NCBI GenBank assembly: GCA_030654155.1
Contig: JAURYA010000049.1
Coordinates: 1-42,270, forward strand
Direction: 5' to 3'
Origin: Sulfurimonas sp.
Lineage (GTDB): Bacteria; Campylobacterota; Campylobacteria; Campylobacterales; Sulfurimonadaceae
DNA: 42,270 bases
Below are positions 8,667-16,780 of the stretch, in pieces. How positions within the stretch are numbered: position 1 is the first letter of the stretch; every line of letters begins with the position of its first letter. The notes under the pieces are model-generated. The model was not told the origin of the DNA. It saw only the letters and a program-made list of their open reading frames with translations, and made no database searches. The position numbers and the translations under genes were made by a program.

Positions 8667-9142
8667 TGAAAACAACATTAATAACACTACTGGCAGTTTT
8701 TCTAAGTAGTACTCTTTTTGCCACAGAGTTAGAGTGGGTAGATGAGCAGATTGAGGCTATTAAACCCCCGAGAAAGGGCATTAGCATTTCAGGGGTTGGT
8801 GATCCTTTTATTTTCTTGGAAAAGAATAATCCAGAAGTAAAAAAGAAGGGCACTGCTTCTTCAGCACCTGACACTAGGGTGACAGCGGCAAAGCCATCTG
8901 TTCTCAAGCAGAAAGTTTGTCCTCCAGATGGAAATACGACCAAGAGCAGCGGCTTTGAATTAAACGCAATTATCAACTCAAAAGCGATGATCAATGGCAG
9001 TTGGTACAAAAAGAGCGACACAATAAATAGCTATACCGTTTTGGATATCAGTAAAAATTCTGTAACTCTAAAAAAAGGCGGCAAGGAACTTATCTTGTCA
9101 ACTGTTAATAAAAAACAAACTCTAAAATTCAAAAATAAGTAG
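8666..9142 (+). CDS. PilP-like periplasmic linker protein (CtsR-position)
   Basis: A 158-residue exported protein. I place the start at ATG 8666, where it shares one base with the upstream TAA and gives a clean signal peptide (MKTTLITLLAVFLSSTLFAT). An upstream in-frame TTG at 8648 would spoil it. After a flexible proline-containing segment the protein has SGVGDPFIFLEK, a PilP-like element, and a C-terminal beta domain (AIINSKAMINGSWYKK, then KNSVTLKKGGKELIL) like the PilP/GspC homology region that contacts the secretin N-domains. It lies directly before the secretin. In Campylobacter the gene at this place is ctsR, needed for DNA uptake. Equivalence is inferred from order, not from a search. 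Confidence 0.6.
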   Translation: MKTTLITLLAVFLSSTLFATELEWVDEQIEAIKPPRKGISISGVGDPFIFLEKNNPEVKKKGTASSAPDTRVTAAKPSVLKQKVCPPDGNTTKSSGFELNAIINSKAMINGSWYKKSDTINSYTVLDISKNSVTLKKGGKELILSTVNKKQTLKFKNK

Positions 9143-9151
9143 GGCAGATTT

Positions 9152-10735
9152 ATGAAACTTATAAAAACAACAATGTGTACAACGCTTTTAACACTCCTTT
9201 TGTCAAGCAGTGCTTTGGCTGACTGTTCTTATGAACTATTTAGTATTAGTTCTACAAAAAACACTAAAATAATAGATTTCATAGAACAGCTTAGTGATGA
9301 GTGTGGTTTTAGTATTATTGTTACTGATCCCAATGCTCAAAAGTTTTTAGATTCTAATTTAAATAAAACAAATCTAAACAACTTAACGATAGATGAGGTT
9401 TTCAATATTGTACTAAAAGAGAATAACCTTGCATATACTCTTGAAAATAATATTTTAAAAATTTCATATCTTGATACTAAGATGTTTAATATTGACTATA
9501 TTCTTTCACAAAGAAAGAGTGAATCAAAAACGAACATAACACTCTCATCAGAGGGTGCCGGTCTTGCTTCTACAACTGGAATTACTACAAGTACTAAGAC
9601 TGAAGAAAAAGGCGGGGGTGCAGCGGGCAAATCTGGTATGAAGATTGATAGCACGGATGAAGTGCAATTTTGGAATCAACTGGATTTAGAGCTTCGAGAA
9701 GTTTTAAATAGGCCGCAAGATGTATATGTGGCACAGGCTCCTATTATAAATAAAAATGCGGGGATTATAACAGTTACTGCAACTGTTAAGCAGATGGAGA
9801 GATTGGAAAAATATCTTAAGAAACTTCAAGATAAAGTGCAGCTTCAGGTTTTAATAGATGTTCAGCTTTTATCTGTAACTCTGAGTAAAGGCAAGACTAC
9901 TGGTATTGACTGGTCGCAATTGTACAAACTTCAGGATATTGATGTCAGTATTGACAAACTGTTCCATAAAAACATATCAGAATTTGAAGATAATAAAATA
10001 ACAACAGCAATTGCCGGTGGTGGCGCTAGTGAAAACTCTCATCTTATAAAAATAAGTGCGAGCGGAAACTTAAATGAAGTTATAAAGTTTCTTAAAACTC
10101 AAGGTGATGTTACCTCTATCTCCAATCCAAAAGTTTTAACACTAAATAATCAAGCAGCACTTATAACTGCCGGTACAGAATATTTTTACAAAATAACAAG
10201 CACAGAAACGCTATCCGGTGCAACAAGCGGGACACAGAGCACGAGCGAAGATGTTCAATCAGTTTTTGCCGGCGTTCTGCTAGATATCACACCGGAGATT
10301 TCTGACGACAATACTATAACATTGAAGATAAACCCTTCTCTATCTGAAACAGCAAGCAGTACGTTTATTGCTGACAGTGCAGAAGACAGAACAATGCCAC
10401 CAGACCTTCGCCGTCGTCAACTCTCATCAGTTGTAACCGTGAAAGATGGAAATCGTATTATTTTAGGCGGTTTAATTAACACAAGCAACATTGTTAACAT
10501 AAATAAGCTTCCTATTTTAGGTGATATTCCTATATTGAATTACCTATTCAAATATGAGGATAGACAAAAAATTACTCAAGAACTTGTTATTGTAATTCAA
10601 CCGCGCATTATTGCTAAGGACAAAAAAGATTTATCTCTAGCGGACTTAGGCTATCAAGGTCTTTCTGAAAAAGTTTTGCTAAACGCTAAAGATGCGATTA
10701 CATCTACTGAAGATCTAGCAAAAGAGGAAAATTGA
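9152..10735 (+). CDS. ctsD: Outer-membrane secretin, MshL/CtsD-like
   Basis: A 527-residue secretin with a signal peptide ending SSSALA at residue 23. An STN-type N-domain spans about 35-105. A Gly/Ser-rich linker (about 135-160, with EEKGGGAAGKSG) is followed by a short N1-like region with VQLQVLIDVQLLSVTLSKG. The C-terminal secretin barrel covers about 315-500 and has VVTVKDGNRIILGGLI and LPILGDIPILNYLFKY, the closing signature of the family. It forms the multimeric outer-membrane gate for DNA, pilus or protein traffic. The sequence type is closest to MSHA-pilus MshL; in Campylobacter the corresponding gene is ctsD of natural transformation. It overlaps the downstream ATPase gene by 4 bases. 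The secretin call is firm; the ctsD name rests on gene order. Confidence 0.88.
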   Translation: MKLIKTTMCTTLLTLLLSSSALADCSYELFSISSTKNTKIIDFIEQLSDECGFSIIVTDPNAQKFLDSNLNKTNLNNLTIDEVFNIVLKENNLAYTLENNILKISYLDTKMFNIDYILSQRKSESKTNITLSSEGAGLASTTGITTSTKTEEKGGGAAGKSGMKIDSTDEVQFWNQLDLELREVLNRPQDVYVAQAPIINKNAGIITVTATVKQMERLEKYLKKLQDKVQLQVLIDVQLLSVTLSKGKTTGIDWSQLYKLQDIDVSIDKLFHKNISEFEDNKITTAIAGGGASENSHLIKISASGNLNEVIKFLKTQGDVTSISNPKVLTLNNQAALITAGTEYFYKITSTETLSGATSGTQSTSEDVQSVFAGVLLDITPEISDDNTITLKINPSLSETASSTFIADSAEDRTMPPDLRRRQLSSVVTVKDGNRIILGGLINTSNIVNINKLPILGDIPILNYLFKYEDRQKITQELVIVIQPRIIAKDKKDLSLADLGYQGLSEKVLLNAKDAITSTEDLAKEEN

Positions 10736-11547
10736 AGCCAAGTATCTATGAAAACTCTAGGGATGTTTTTTTAGATACGGTTAACGCTAAAGATTACATC
10801 CAGCTTGAAAGAGTATCGACTATTTACCAATCTCTCAAAGACTCTATAGAAAAACCACTAAAAATGGTTCTTCTGTATGGCAAACCAGGAACTGGCAAAA
10901 GTATGTTTTTATCGAAACTTCACCATAACCTTATCTCTTCTCAAAAGGTATGTCTCTATAAAACTCCTATTTTAGACGAGAATGAATTTTTCAAAATACT
11001 TGCACAAGATTTGTATGGAATAAGTTATGAAGGTGAGCTAAATTTTACACAATTTATAAAAGTTGTAGAAAATAAAGAACTTCTTGGAACGACTATTCCA
11101 TTAATATTGCTGGATGAAGCACAGCTCTACTCAACACCTATGATGGAAAAAATCAGACTTTTGTCGGATACAAGAAAAGTAAAGTTTGTAATTGCTCTTC
11201 ATAAAACAGAAAAAGAGGACATTATTGCAAAAGAGCACTTTCAAACTAGGATTTGGGAGAGCATCAGACTTGAAAATGCCTCAACTTCAGAACTAAAAAT
11301 ATATATTCAAAAAAAACTTATGAAGGTAAACTGCATAGATACGGCAAGTATGTTTACACAAAAGTCAATAAATTTAGTTCATAAACTAACAGACGGAAAT
11401 TACAGAGATGTAAACAAACTAGTATATACGCTATTTGATATATATGTATATTATGCGAACAACAATCCAAATAAAATAAATACAAGCGAAATCTCAACTA
11501 AATTTATAGAGATGTCTGCTATTCATACAGGGCTAATTGATGCTTAA
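10732..11547 (+). CDS. ctsP: ExeA/MshM-like AAA ATPase (CtsP position)
   Basis: A 271-residue cytoplasmic ATPase without membrane segments. The start is TTG at 10732, overlapping the secretin stop, with GAGGAAAA just upstream. Walker A is LLYGKPGTGKSMFLSKLH (about residues 44-61) and Walker B is IPLILLDEAQLYS (about 122-134). An arginine-rich sensor region and a helical lid follow (NYRDVNKLVYTLFDIY). The domain type is the AAA_22/ExeA ATPase found in secretin-containing systems, where it helps to insert or energise the machinery. In Campylobacter an ATP/GTP-binding protein, CtsP, sits between ctsD and ctsX. The next gene starts 8 bases before this one ends. Confidence 0.75.
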   Translation: MKPSIYENSRDVFLDTVNAKDYIQLERVSTIYQSLKDSIEKPLKMVLLYGKPGTGKSMFLSKLHHNLISSQKVCLYKTPILDENEFFKILAQDLYGISYEGELNFTQFIKVVENKELLGTTIPLILLDEAQLYSTPMMEKIRLLSDTRKVKFVIALHKTEKEDIIAKEHFQTRIWESIRLENASTSELKIYIQKKLMKVNCIDTASMFTQKSINLVHKLTDGNYRDVNKLVYTLFDIYVYYANNNPNKINTSEISTKFIEMSAIHTGLIDA

Positions 11548-12397
11548 TGTTAACGATCTAGAAGCTAGACATAAAAAATATAAGATAAAATCTTATGCGC
11601 CATATTTTGTAATATTTGCTTCTGTAACGGTTGCCATTGTCTCTATAACTTCTTTTATTTTATATAACTCTAAAATAGAAATAGATATTGAAAAAGAAGA
11701 ACAAAATCTGCCGGTTATTGTGCAAAAAATTGAAGTGACATCTGCAACTAAAGAAAAAAATGAAACACTGCAAGAAGTAGAACAAAAAACAGTACAAGAA
11801 GCAGCAGTAGAACCGGTTGCAGCTAAAGAAGATATAAAGGCTGAACAAAAACAAGAAAAAGTTTCACTCTTTCCTTCATTGGATTTTATGGGGAAAATCG
11901 GCTCAAACAATCAAGTTTATTATACAAAGGAAACTATTAGCACTGCTCAAAAGGTACCCAAAGAAATAACCATTGATATAAAACAAGAAGAAAAAAAGCA
12001 AGAAGAAAAAATAGTGCCGAAAAAAGTAGAAAAGATTGAAGAAGTTGCCATAAATATTGATAAAAAGACCCCTATTAATATAGCTAGAAAAGATGAACAA
12101 GAAGATCTTTCACATGTTATAAAAAGATTTAATGTAAACCATAACCCAGCATTAAGTCTATTTATCGCAAAAAAATATTATCAATTAGGCAGCTATGAGC
12201 AGGCTTATAATTATGCACTAATGACTAATGAAATAAATAGCAACATAGAAGAGAGTTGGATAATATTTTCTAAGTCATTAGTCAAAATGGACAAGAAAGA
12301 CAAAGCAGTTGAGACGCTAAAAAAATACATTTCCCACTCAAGTTCTTCACAAGCTAAACAGCTATTAGATGAAATCTTATCAGGAAAATTCAAATGA
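11540..12397 (+). CDS. Membrane-anchored TPR protein (MshN/CtsX position)
   Basis: The start is ATG 11540 rather than the in-frame TTG just before it, giving 285 residues. A single membrane segment lies at about residues 19-42 (YFVIFASVTVAIVSITSFIL), followed by a long Lys/Glu-rich flexible region (about 50-190) with repeated KQEEKKQEEK-type runs. The C-terminal third is helical and TPR-like (NPALSLFIAKKYYQLGSYEQ, then EESWIIFSKSLVKMDKKDKA). MshN of MSHA loci has the same plan. In Campylobacter the membrane protein at this place is CtsX, thought to work with CtsP. A periplasmic arm reaching from the inner membrane towards the secretin is the likely role. It overlaps the ATPase gene before it and the small exported gene after it. 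Confidence 0.6.
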   Translation: MLNVNDLEARHKKYKIKSYAPYFVIFASVTVAIVSITSFILYNSKIEIDIEKEEQNLPVIVQKIEVTSATKEKNETLQEVEQKTVQEAAVEPVAAKEDIKAEQKQEKVSLFPSLDFMGKIGSNNQVYYTKETISTAQKVPKEITIDIKQEEKKQEEKIVPKKVEKIEEVAINIDKKTPINIARKDEQEDLSHVIKRFNVNHNPALSLFIAKKYYQLGSYEQAYNYALMTNEINSNIEESWIIFSKSLVKMDKKDKAVETLKKYISHSSSSQAKQLLDEILSGKFK

Positions 12398-12936
12398 AGA
12401 TAGCACTAATAATACTAATATCAATAAACTTGTACGCTAGTATAAAACAAGATATGCTTAACCTTTACCAAGGCAAAAAGTACGAGGAAGTTTGCAATAT
12501 TGGTTTTAATAATTTTGAAAACTATAGAAATGATGAAGAGTATGTATCACTTTATGCATTTGCATGTCTTAATGCGGACTATATAGACCGCTTATCAGTA
12601 CCAACTATCATGCTTAAGCTTGCAAAAGAATCACGCTCAAATGCTGCATATTTTTCCATTATACTTATGCAAAAAAAACTTCTATACCATGCACTCTTGG
12701 ACAACTATGATGTATCTTCTCTAAATTTACCGACTACAGATTATGTTTTATCTAAAGTTTTTGATCTATACACTAAAATGAAAAATAATGAACAAAAAGA
12801 GTTTTATATTTTTGAAGATGAAAGTGACAAACAATTAAAATATAAACTTTATATTTTAAAAGATGGTAAAATAGATAAAATGGTTATTGAAGAGTTTCAT
12901 AATTCGATTAGTATTAAAAAACATATTTATTGGTAG
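12394..12936 (+). CDS. Exported protein of unknown function within the cts-like operon
   Basis: A 180-residue protein I do not recognise. It starts with a short signal peptide (MKIALIILISINLYAS). Residues 20-75 are helical and resemble a degenerate TPR (KQDMLNLYQGKKYEEVCNIG, then ENYRNDEEYVSLYAFACL) with two Cys residues. The rest is mixed, ending in a beta-like stretch (KYKLYILKDGKIDKMVIEEF). It overlaps the TPR-protein gene by 4 bases (ATGA), and the GspE start lies 8 bases after its stop, so it is translated as part of the machine. A periplasmic or outer-membrane assembly factor is plausible but is inference only. Confidence 0.6.
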   Translation: MKIALIILISINLYASIKQDMLNLYQGKKYEEVCNIGFNNFENYRNDEEYVSLYAFACLNADYIDRLSVPTIMLKLAKESRSNAAYFSIILMQKKLLYHALLDNYDVSSLNLPTTDYVLSKVFDLYTKMKNNEQKEFYIFEDESDKQLKYKLYILKDGKIDKMVIEEFHNSISIKKHIYW

Positions 12937-12944
12937 GAGGCATT

Positions 12945-14678
12945 ATGGATAGAATTACATCTGATTTATTAGCAAATGGCTCCATAATGAAGAGTCAGGT
13001 CGATAGGCTGATTGCCAAAGGCCTTGACAGTAACTTGATTCTTAGGGACATTACCATATCTGGATTTATGACAATGGATAGGCTTGTACGCTTCATTGTT
13101 GACAAAATACAAAGCGGTGAGTATGACCTCTCAATTATTGATGACTACGATTACATTCAAGAAAAAGATATTCTAGTTAAATTGGCTCAAAAACAAAATG
13201 TCCAATTTCTTGATTTAGATTCAATAGATATGGATTATAAACTTACTGAAAAAATATCACTTGCCCAACTTAAAAAATATAATGCTTTTCCAATTTTAGA
13301 AGATGAGCTGAGTATTACAATTGCTTTTTGCGACCCTCTTAATATTGAAGCGCAGGAGTCAATACAGAGACTTTTTCCAAAAAAACCGATTAAAATAGCG
13401 GTAGCAACTAAAAAGCAGATTGAATCATATCTTTTTAAAATAGAATTAAAAGATAGTATAAAGGGATTGGTAAAAAAAATAAGAGATGAGTTAAATTCTA
13501 TTAACTCCATAGAAGAGCAGCAAGAAGCCTCTTCTATCCTTCTTTTGATTGATGTTATCTTAAATGCATGTATTAAAAATCGCGCAAGTGACGTGCATAT
13601 TGAGCCGACAGAAAAGAATTGTGTAGTCAGAACTCGTATTGACGGAAAATTAATAGAAATATTTATTTTTGAAAAGGATATCTACCCTCCTCTTGCTTCT
13701 AGACTTAAACTACTTGCAAACCTTGATATCGCGGAGAAAAGAAAACCGCAAGATGGGCGTTTTTCAACGATGGTCAGCTCCAGAGAGTATGACTTCCGTA
13801 TATCTACGCTTCCAATTTTATATGGTGAATCTATCGTTATGAGGGTGCTTGACAAACAAAAAGCCCTTGTTAGGCTTGAAGATGCCGGAATGGACAGTGT
13901 TAGCTATCAAAAATTTTTAAAAGCATTGCAAACGCCTTATGGTATTATACTTGTAACCGGTCCAACGGGAAGCGGTAAGACTACAACTTTATATGGTGCT
14001 TTAAATGAACTTAGAAATGTTGAAGATAAAGTTATTACGGTTGAAGACCCGGTAGAGTATAGAATGAACCTTATCCAACAAGTCCAAGTTAATCCAAAAG
14101 TTGGTCTTACTTTTGCTGCAGCTCTTCGCTCAATACTAAGACAAGATCCTGATAAGATAATGATTGGTGAGATTCGTGATTCTGAAACATTAGAAATTGC
14201 GGTAAAAGCCGCACTTACAGGTCACTTAGTAATTTCCACACTGCATACAAACGACTCCATAAGTGCAGTTACTCGTATGGTTGACATGGGTATTGCCCCA
14301 TATCTTATCAGTGGCTCTCTTGTTGCAATACAGGCTCAAAGACTTGTAAGGAAAATTTGCCCAACCTGCAAAACGGAAGAAAAAGTTTCAGTATCATCAC
14401 TTGAGGAACTCAAACATTTAGTTCCAGCAGATAGTAAATTTTACATTGGAAAAGGTTGTAAAGAGTGCAATGAAACTGGCTATTTTGGCAGGGAAATGAT
14501 TTGTGAAGTTTTAGTTGTAAACGAAAAAATATCATCTCTTATTGCAAAAAATGCGTCGGTAGAGTTAATACATGCTCAAGCGTTAGAGGATGGATTTGTC
14601 GGGATATTTGAAAACGGTATCAACAAAGCTCTTGCTGGTGTTACAAGTTTAGAAGAAATTTTAAGGGTGGCAAAATAA
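12945..14678 (+). CDS. ctsE: GspE/PilB-type assembly ATPase, CtsE-like
   Basis: A 577-residue secretion ATPase. The start is ATG 12945, because a perfect TAGGAGG lies at 12934-12940; an upstream in-frame TTG at 12930 is less likely. The N-terminal MshEN-type domain (about 1-150) precedes the catalytic core with RASDVHIEPT (Asp box), Walker A GPTGSGKTT (339-347), VITVEDPVEY, and HLVISTLHTNDS (His box). A zinc site is formed by Cys472, Cys475, Cys505 and Cys508. The family drives assembly of pilus or pseudopilus fibres from the inner-membrane platform. The last base of its stop is the first base of the GspF-type start. The family call is firm; the ctsE name follows from the gene order. Confidence 0.93.
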   Translation: MDRITSDLLANGSIMKSQVDRLIAKGLDSNLILRDITISGFMTMDRLVRFIVDKIQSGEYDLSIIDDYDYIQEKDILVKLAQKQNVQFLDLDSIDMDYKLTEKISLAQLKKYNAFPILEDELSITIAFCDPLNIEAQESIQRLFPKKPIKIAVATKKQIESYLFKIELKDSIKGLVKKIRDELNSINSIEEQQEASSILLLIDVILNACIKNRASDVHIEPTEKNCVVRTRIDGKLIEIFIFEKDIYPPLASRLKLLANLDIAEKRKPQDGRFSTMVSSREYDFRISTLPILYGESIVMRVLDKQKALVRLEDAGMDSVSYQKFLKALQTPYGIILVTGPTGSGKTTTLYGALNELRNVEDKVITVEDPVEYRMNLIQQVQVNPKVGLTFAAALRSILRQDPDKIMIGEIRDSETLEIAVKAALTGHLVISTLHTNDSISAVTRMVDMGIAPYLISGSLVAIQAQRLVRKICPTCKTEEKVSVSSLEELKHLVPADSKFYIGKGCKECNETGYFGREMICEVLVVNEKISSLIAKNASVELIHAQALEDGFVGIFENGINKALAGVTSLEEILRVAK

Positions 14679-15922
14679 TGAAATACTTTGTAGCGACTAT
14701 ACTTACAAAAGGTAAAAAAGAACAGATTGGGATGTATGCTGAAGATAGAAAGCAGGCTAATGAGCTTACAAAACTAAAGCACGCTGGAATTATAATTAAA
14801 ATTTCAGAAGAACAAGAGCCTATGGAAGCCCAATTTAAGAGATTTAAAACAAATTTACTAAGCAATGTTAAAAAAAGAAAAATAAGACCTGATGCATTAA
14901 TTGCATCTGTTAGACAATTAGCAGTTATGACAAATGCAGGTATATCAATTTACGATTCATTGAGTGAAATTGCAAAATCAACAACTGATGAAAATTTAAA
15001 ACTTGTTTTTAGCAAACTAGCAGAAGATATTAACTCTGGACATTCACTTTCTAAATCTATGGAAAATTTTCGTTTTGAGCTTGGCAATTTAGCCATTGCG
15101 ATGGTTCAACTTGGCGAAAAAACGGGTAATCTAGACGATGCACTCTATTCACTTGCGGATATGCTTGAAGAGATTCGTGCAAACTTTGTTAAATTTAAAA
15201 AAGCCATGGCATATCCAAGAAACGTTATGATTGCAATGGCAATAGCTTTTACAATTCTAATATCTTATGTTGTTCCTGAGTTTAAGTCTATTTTTGAAGA
15301 GCTTAATGCTAAATTACCTCTGCCTACGCTGATTTTGCTAAAACTTGAACATCTATTTAACAACTACGGATTATACGTATTGGCTGTTTTAGTTGTCTCT
15401 TTTACAATCTTTAAGTACTTAATAAATAACTACAAGGAGATCAGATATGGCTGGCATGAAGTCTTGCTAAAAACATATCTTATTAAAAATATTATTATGT
15501 TTGCAACACTTAGCCGTTTTACTCTTGTATTTTCAGAACTAATTCGTGCGGGTATTCCAATCGCCGAAGCACTCGACACTTCAATATCTATGATTGACAG
15601 TCTTCCCCTAAAAGCTAAACTTTCATCAGTTAGATTTGCTGTTGAAAAAGGCTCCTCTTTGCATGAAGGGTTAGCGGATACAAAATTATTTGAAAATATG
15701 ATTATTCAAATGGTTAGCGCTGGGGAGGATAGTGGTACTTTGGACGCTATGATAAGCAAAGTAGCGCAGTACTATAAAATGAGATTTGATGCAATTATTG
15801 ACGGTCTATCAGAAGCAATTGAGCCAATTATGTTGCTAATACTGGCGAGCATGATTCTCCTTCTTGCTCTTGGTATTTTCTTGCCGATGTGGGACATGGG
15901 TAACGCAGTCCAAGGAAGATGA
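14678..15922 (+). CDS. ctsF: GspF/PilC-type inner-membrane platform protein, CtsF-like
   Basis: A 414-residue polytopic protein with the two repeats of the type II secretion F domain. The first repeat has RQLAVMTNAGISIYDSLSEI and MVQLGEKTGNLDDALYSLAD; the second has FSELIRAGIPIAEALDTSIS and MVSAGEDSGTLDAMISKVA. Membrane segments are seen at about 170-190, 228-247 and 382-402, the last with the typical ending LGIFLPMWDMGNAVQG. The protein forms the inner-membrane platform on which the GspE ATPase acts. The ATG shares one base with the upstream stop. The gene ends the operon and is followed by a hairpin at 15934-15957. No pilin genes follow, so the substrate subunits must be encoded elsewhere. 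Confidence 0.92.
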   Translation: MKYFVATILTKGKKEQIGMYAEDRKQANELTKLKHAGIIIKISEEQEPMEAQFKRFKTNLLSNVKKRKIRPDALIASVRQLAVMTNAGISIYDSLSEIAKSTTDENLKLVFSKLAEDINSGHSLSKSMENFRFELGNLAIAMVQLGEKTGNLDDALYSLADMLEEIRANFVKFKKAMAYPRNVMIAMAIAFTILISYVVPEFKSIFEELNAKLPLPTLILLKLEHLFNNYGLYVLAVLVVSFTIFKYLINNYKEIRYGWHEVLLKTYLIKNIIMFATLSRFTLVFSELIRAGIPIAEALDTSISMIDSLPLKAKLSSVRFAVEKGSSLHEGLADTKLFENMIIQMVSAGEDSGTLDAMISKVAQYYKMRFDAIIDGLSEAIEPIMLLILASMILLLALGIFLPMWDMGNAVQGR

Positions 15923-15933
15923 TAGATAAAGAA

Positions 15934-15957
15934 AGATATAGGAACTATCCTATATCT
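15934..15957. terminator. Hairpin between the converging cts-like operon and yebC
   Basis: AGATATAGG (15934-15942) and CCTATATCT (15949-15957) form a perfect 9-bp stem with a 6-base loop. It sits 11 bases after the stop of the GspF-type gene and 13 bases before the stop of yebC on the opposite strand. Position and symmetry suggest a two-way terminator. A clear U-run is lacking on both sides, so efficiency is uncertain. Confidence 0.6.
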
Positions 15958-15970
15958 AATCTAAATCTTA

Positions 15971-16681
15971 TCATGCTATATTTGTAAATACTTTTTGCAC
16001 ATCCTCATCGTCTTCAAGTTTATCTAAAATTTTATCTATATCTGCTTGCTGTTGCTCTGTGAGTGATATTGGAGAGGTTGCCATTCTCTCAAGAACTGCT
16101 TTTGTAATCTCTATACCCATATTCTCTAACGCACTGTTTATTGCGCCAAAACTTTTATAGTCAGCCGTTACGATAACAACACCATCCTCTGCTTCTATCT
16201 CTTCTAATCCTGCATCAATTAACTCTAACTCTAGCTCTTCTAAATCAACACCGTCTTTTAGAGGAAATTCAAAGAGTGCTTTTTTATCAAACATAAACTC
16301 TAGAGATCCTTTTATAAGCATCTCTCCTCCATGTTTTGTAAGTATATTTTTAACATTAGCAACAGTTCTAGTATTGTTGTCAGTCATACACTCTATAAAA
16401 AGTTGTACGCCGTGTGGAGCTTTTCCCTCAAAACTAACCTCAAGCATACTTGCCGTATCTTTCGATGTAGCTCTTTTAATAGCTGCTTCTATATTGTCTT
16501 TTGGCATATTTTCAGATTTAGCATTAATAATTGCCGTACGAAGCCTTGCATTCATATCAGGATCGATTCCACCCTCTTTTGCAGCCATTGTAATTATTTT
16601 TCCTAATTTAGGAAATAATTTTGACATTGCTCCCCATCTTTTTAATTTTGATGCTTTTCTATACTCAAAGGCTCTTCCCAT
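15971..16681 (-). CDS. YebC/PmpR-family regulator
   Basis: A 236-residue protein with the full YebC family plan. The opening is MGRAFEYRKASKLKRWGAMS followed by FPKLGKIITMAAKEGG. The middle has NIEAAIKRATS and the conserved GKAPHGVQLFIECMTDNNTRT, and an acidic C-terminal part follows. Family members are described both as DNA-binding regulators and as factors that rescue ribosomes stalled at difficult sequences; which applies here cannot be told. It is a single gene, transcribed leftwards and converging with the cts-like operon. Its promoter region is shared with a divergent small gene and contains an inverted repeat overlapping both -10 boxes. Confidence 0.92.
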   Translation of the reverse strand: MGRAFEYRKASKLKRWGAMSKLFPKLGKIITMAAKEGGIDPDMNARLRTAIINAKSENMPKDNIEAAIKRATSKDTASMLEVSFEGKAPHGVQLFIECMTDNNTRTVANVKNILTKHGGEMLIKGSLEFMFDKKALFEFPLKDGVDLEELELELIDAGLEEIEAEDGVVIVTADYKSFGAINSALENMGIEITKAVLERMATSPISLTEQQQADIDKILDKLEDDEDVQKVFTNIA

Positions 16682-16702
16682 AAACTTTTCCTTACCTATT
16701 TT

Positions 16703-16760
16703 TTATATGCTATTTTATATTTACACTCATTTTAAAATCAAAAATGTATAATAGCATATT
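16703..16760. promoter_or_regulatory. Divergent promoter region with a perfect 10-bp inverted repeat
   Basis: ATATGCTATT (16705-16714) and AATAGCATAT (16750-16759) are exact reverse complements separated by 35 bases. On the + strand TATAAT (16747-16752) runs into the right arm. On the - strand TATAAAAT runs into the left arm in the same way. Each arm therefore overlaps the -10 box and the expected transcription start of one of two divergent promoters: yebC leftwards and the small gene at 16781 rightwards. This is either a shared operator or a coincidence of mirrored promoter sequence. No regulator can be named. Confidence 0.5.
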
Positions 16761-16780
16761 AGAATATAGTAGGGATTTAA

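Noticed and set aside
11593-12100. Several - strand frames rich in Phe, Cys and Ser opposite the TPR-protein gene.
   Set aside because: They mirror the Lys/Glu-rich linker of the real gene on the + strand and have no start signals.
16374-16751. A 125-codon + strand frame opposite yebC.
   Set aside because: It is a shadow of yebC; the protein has no family resemblance and crosses the yebC promoter region.
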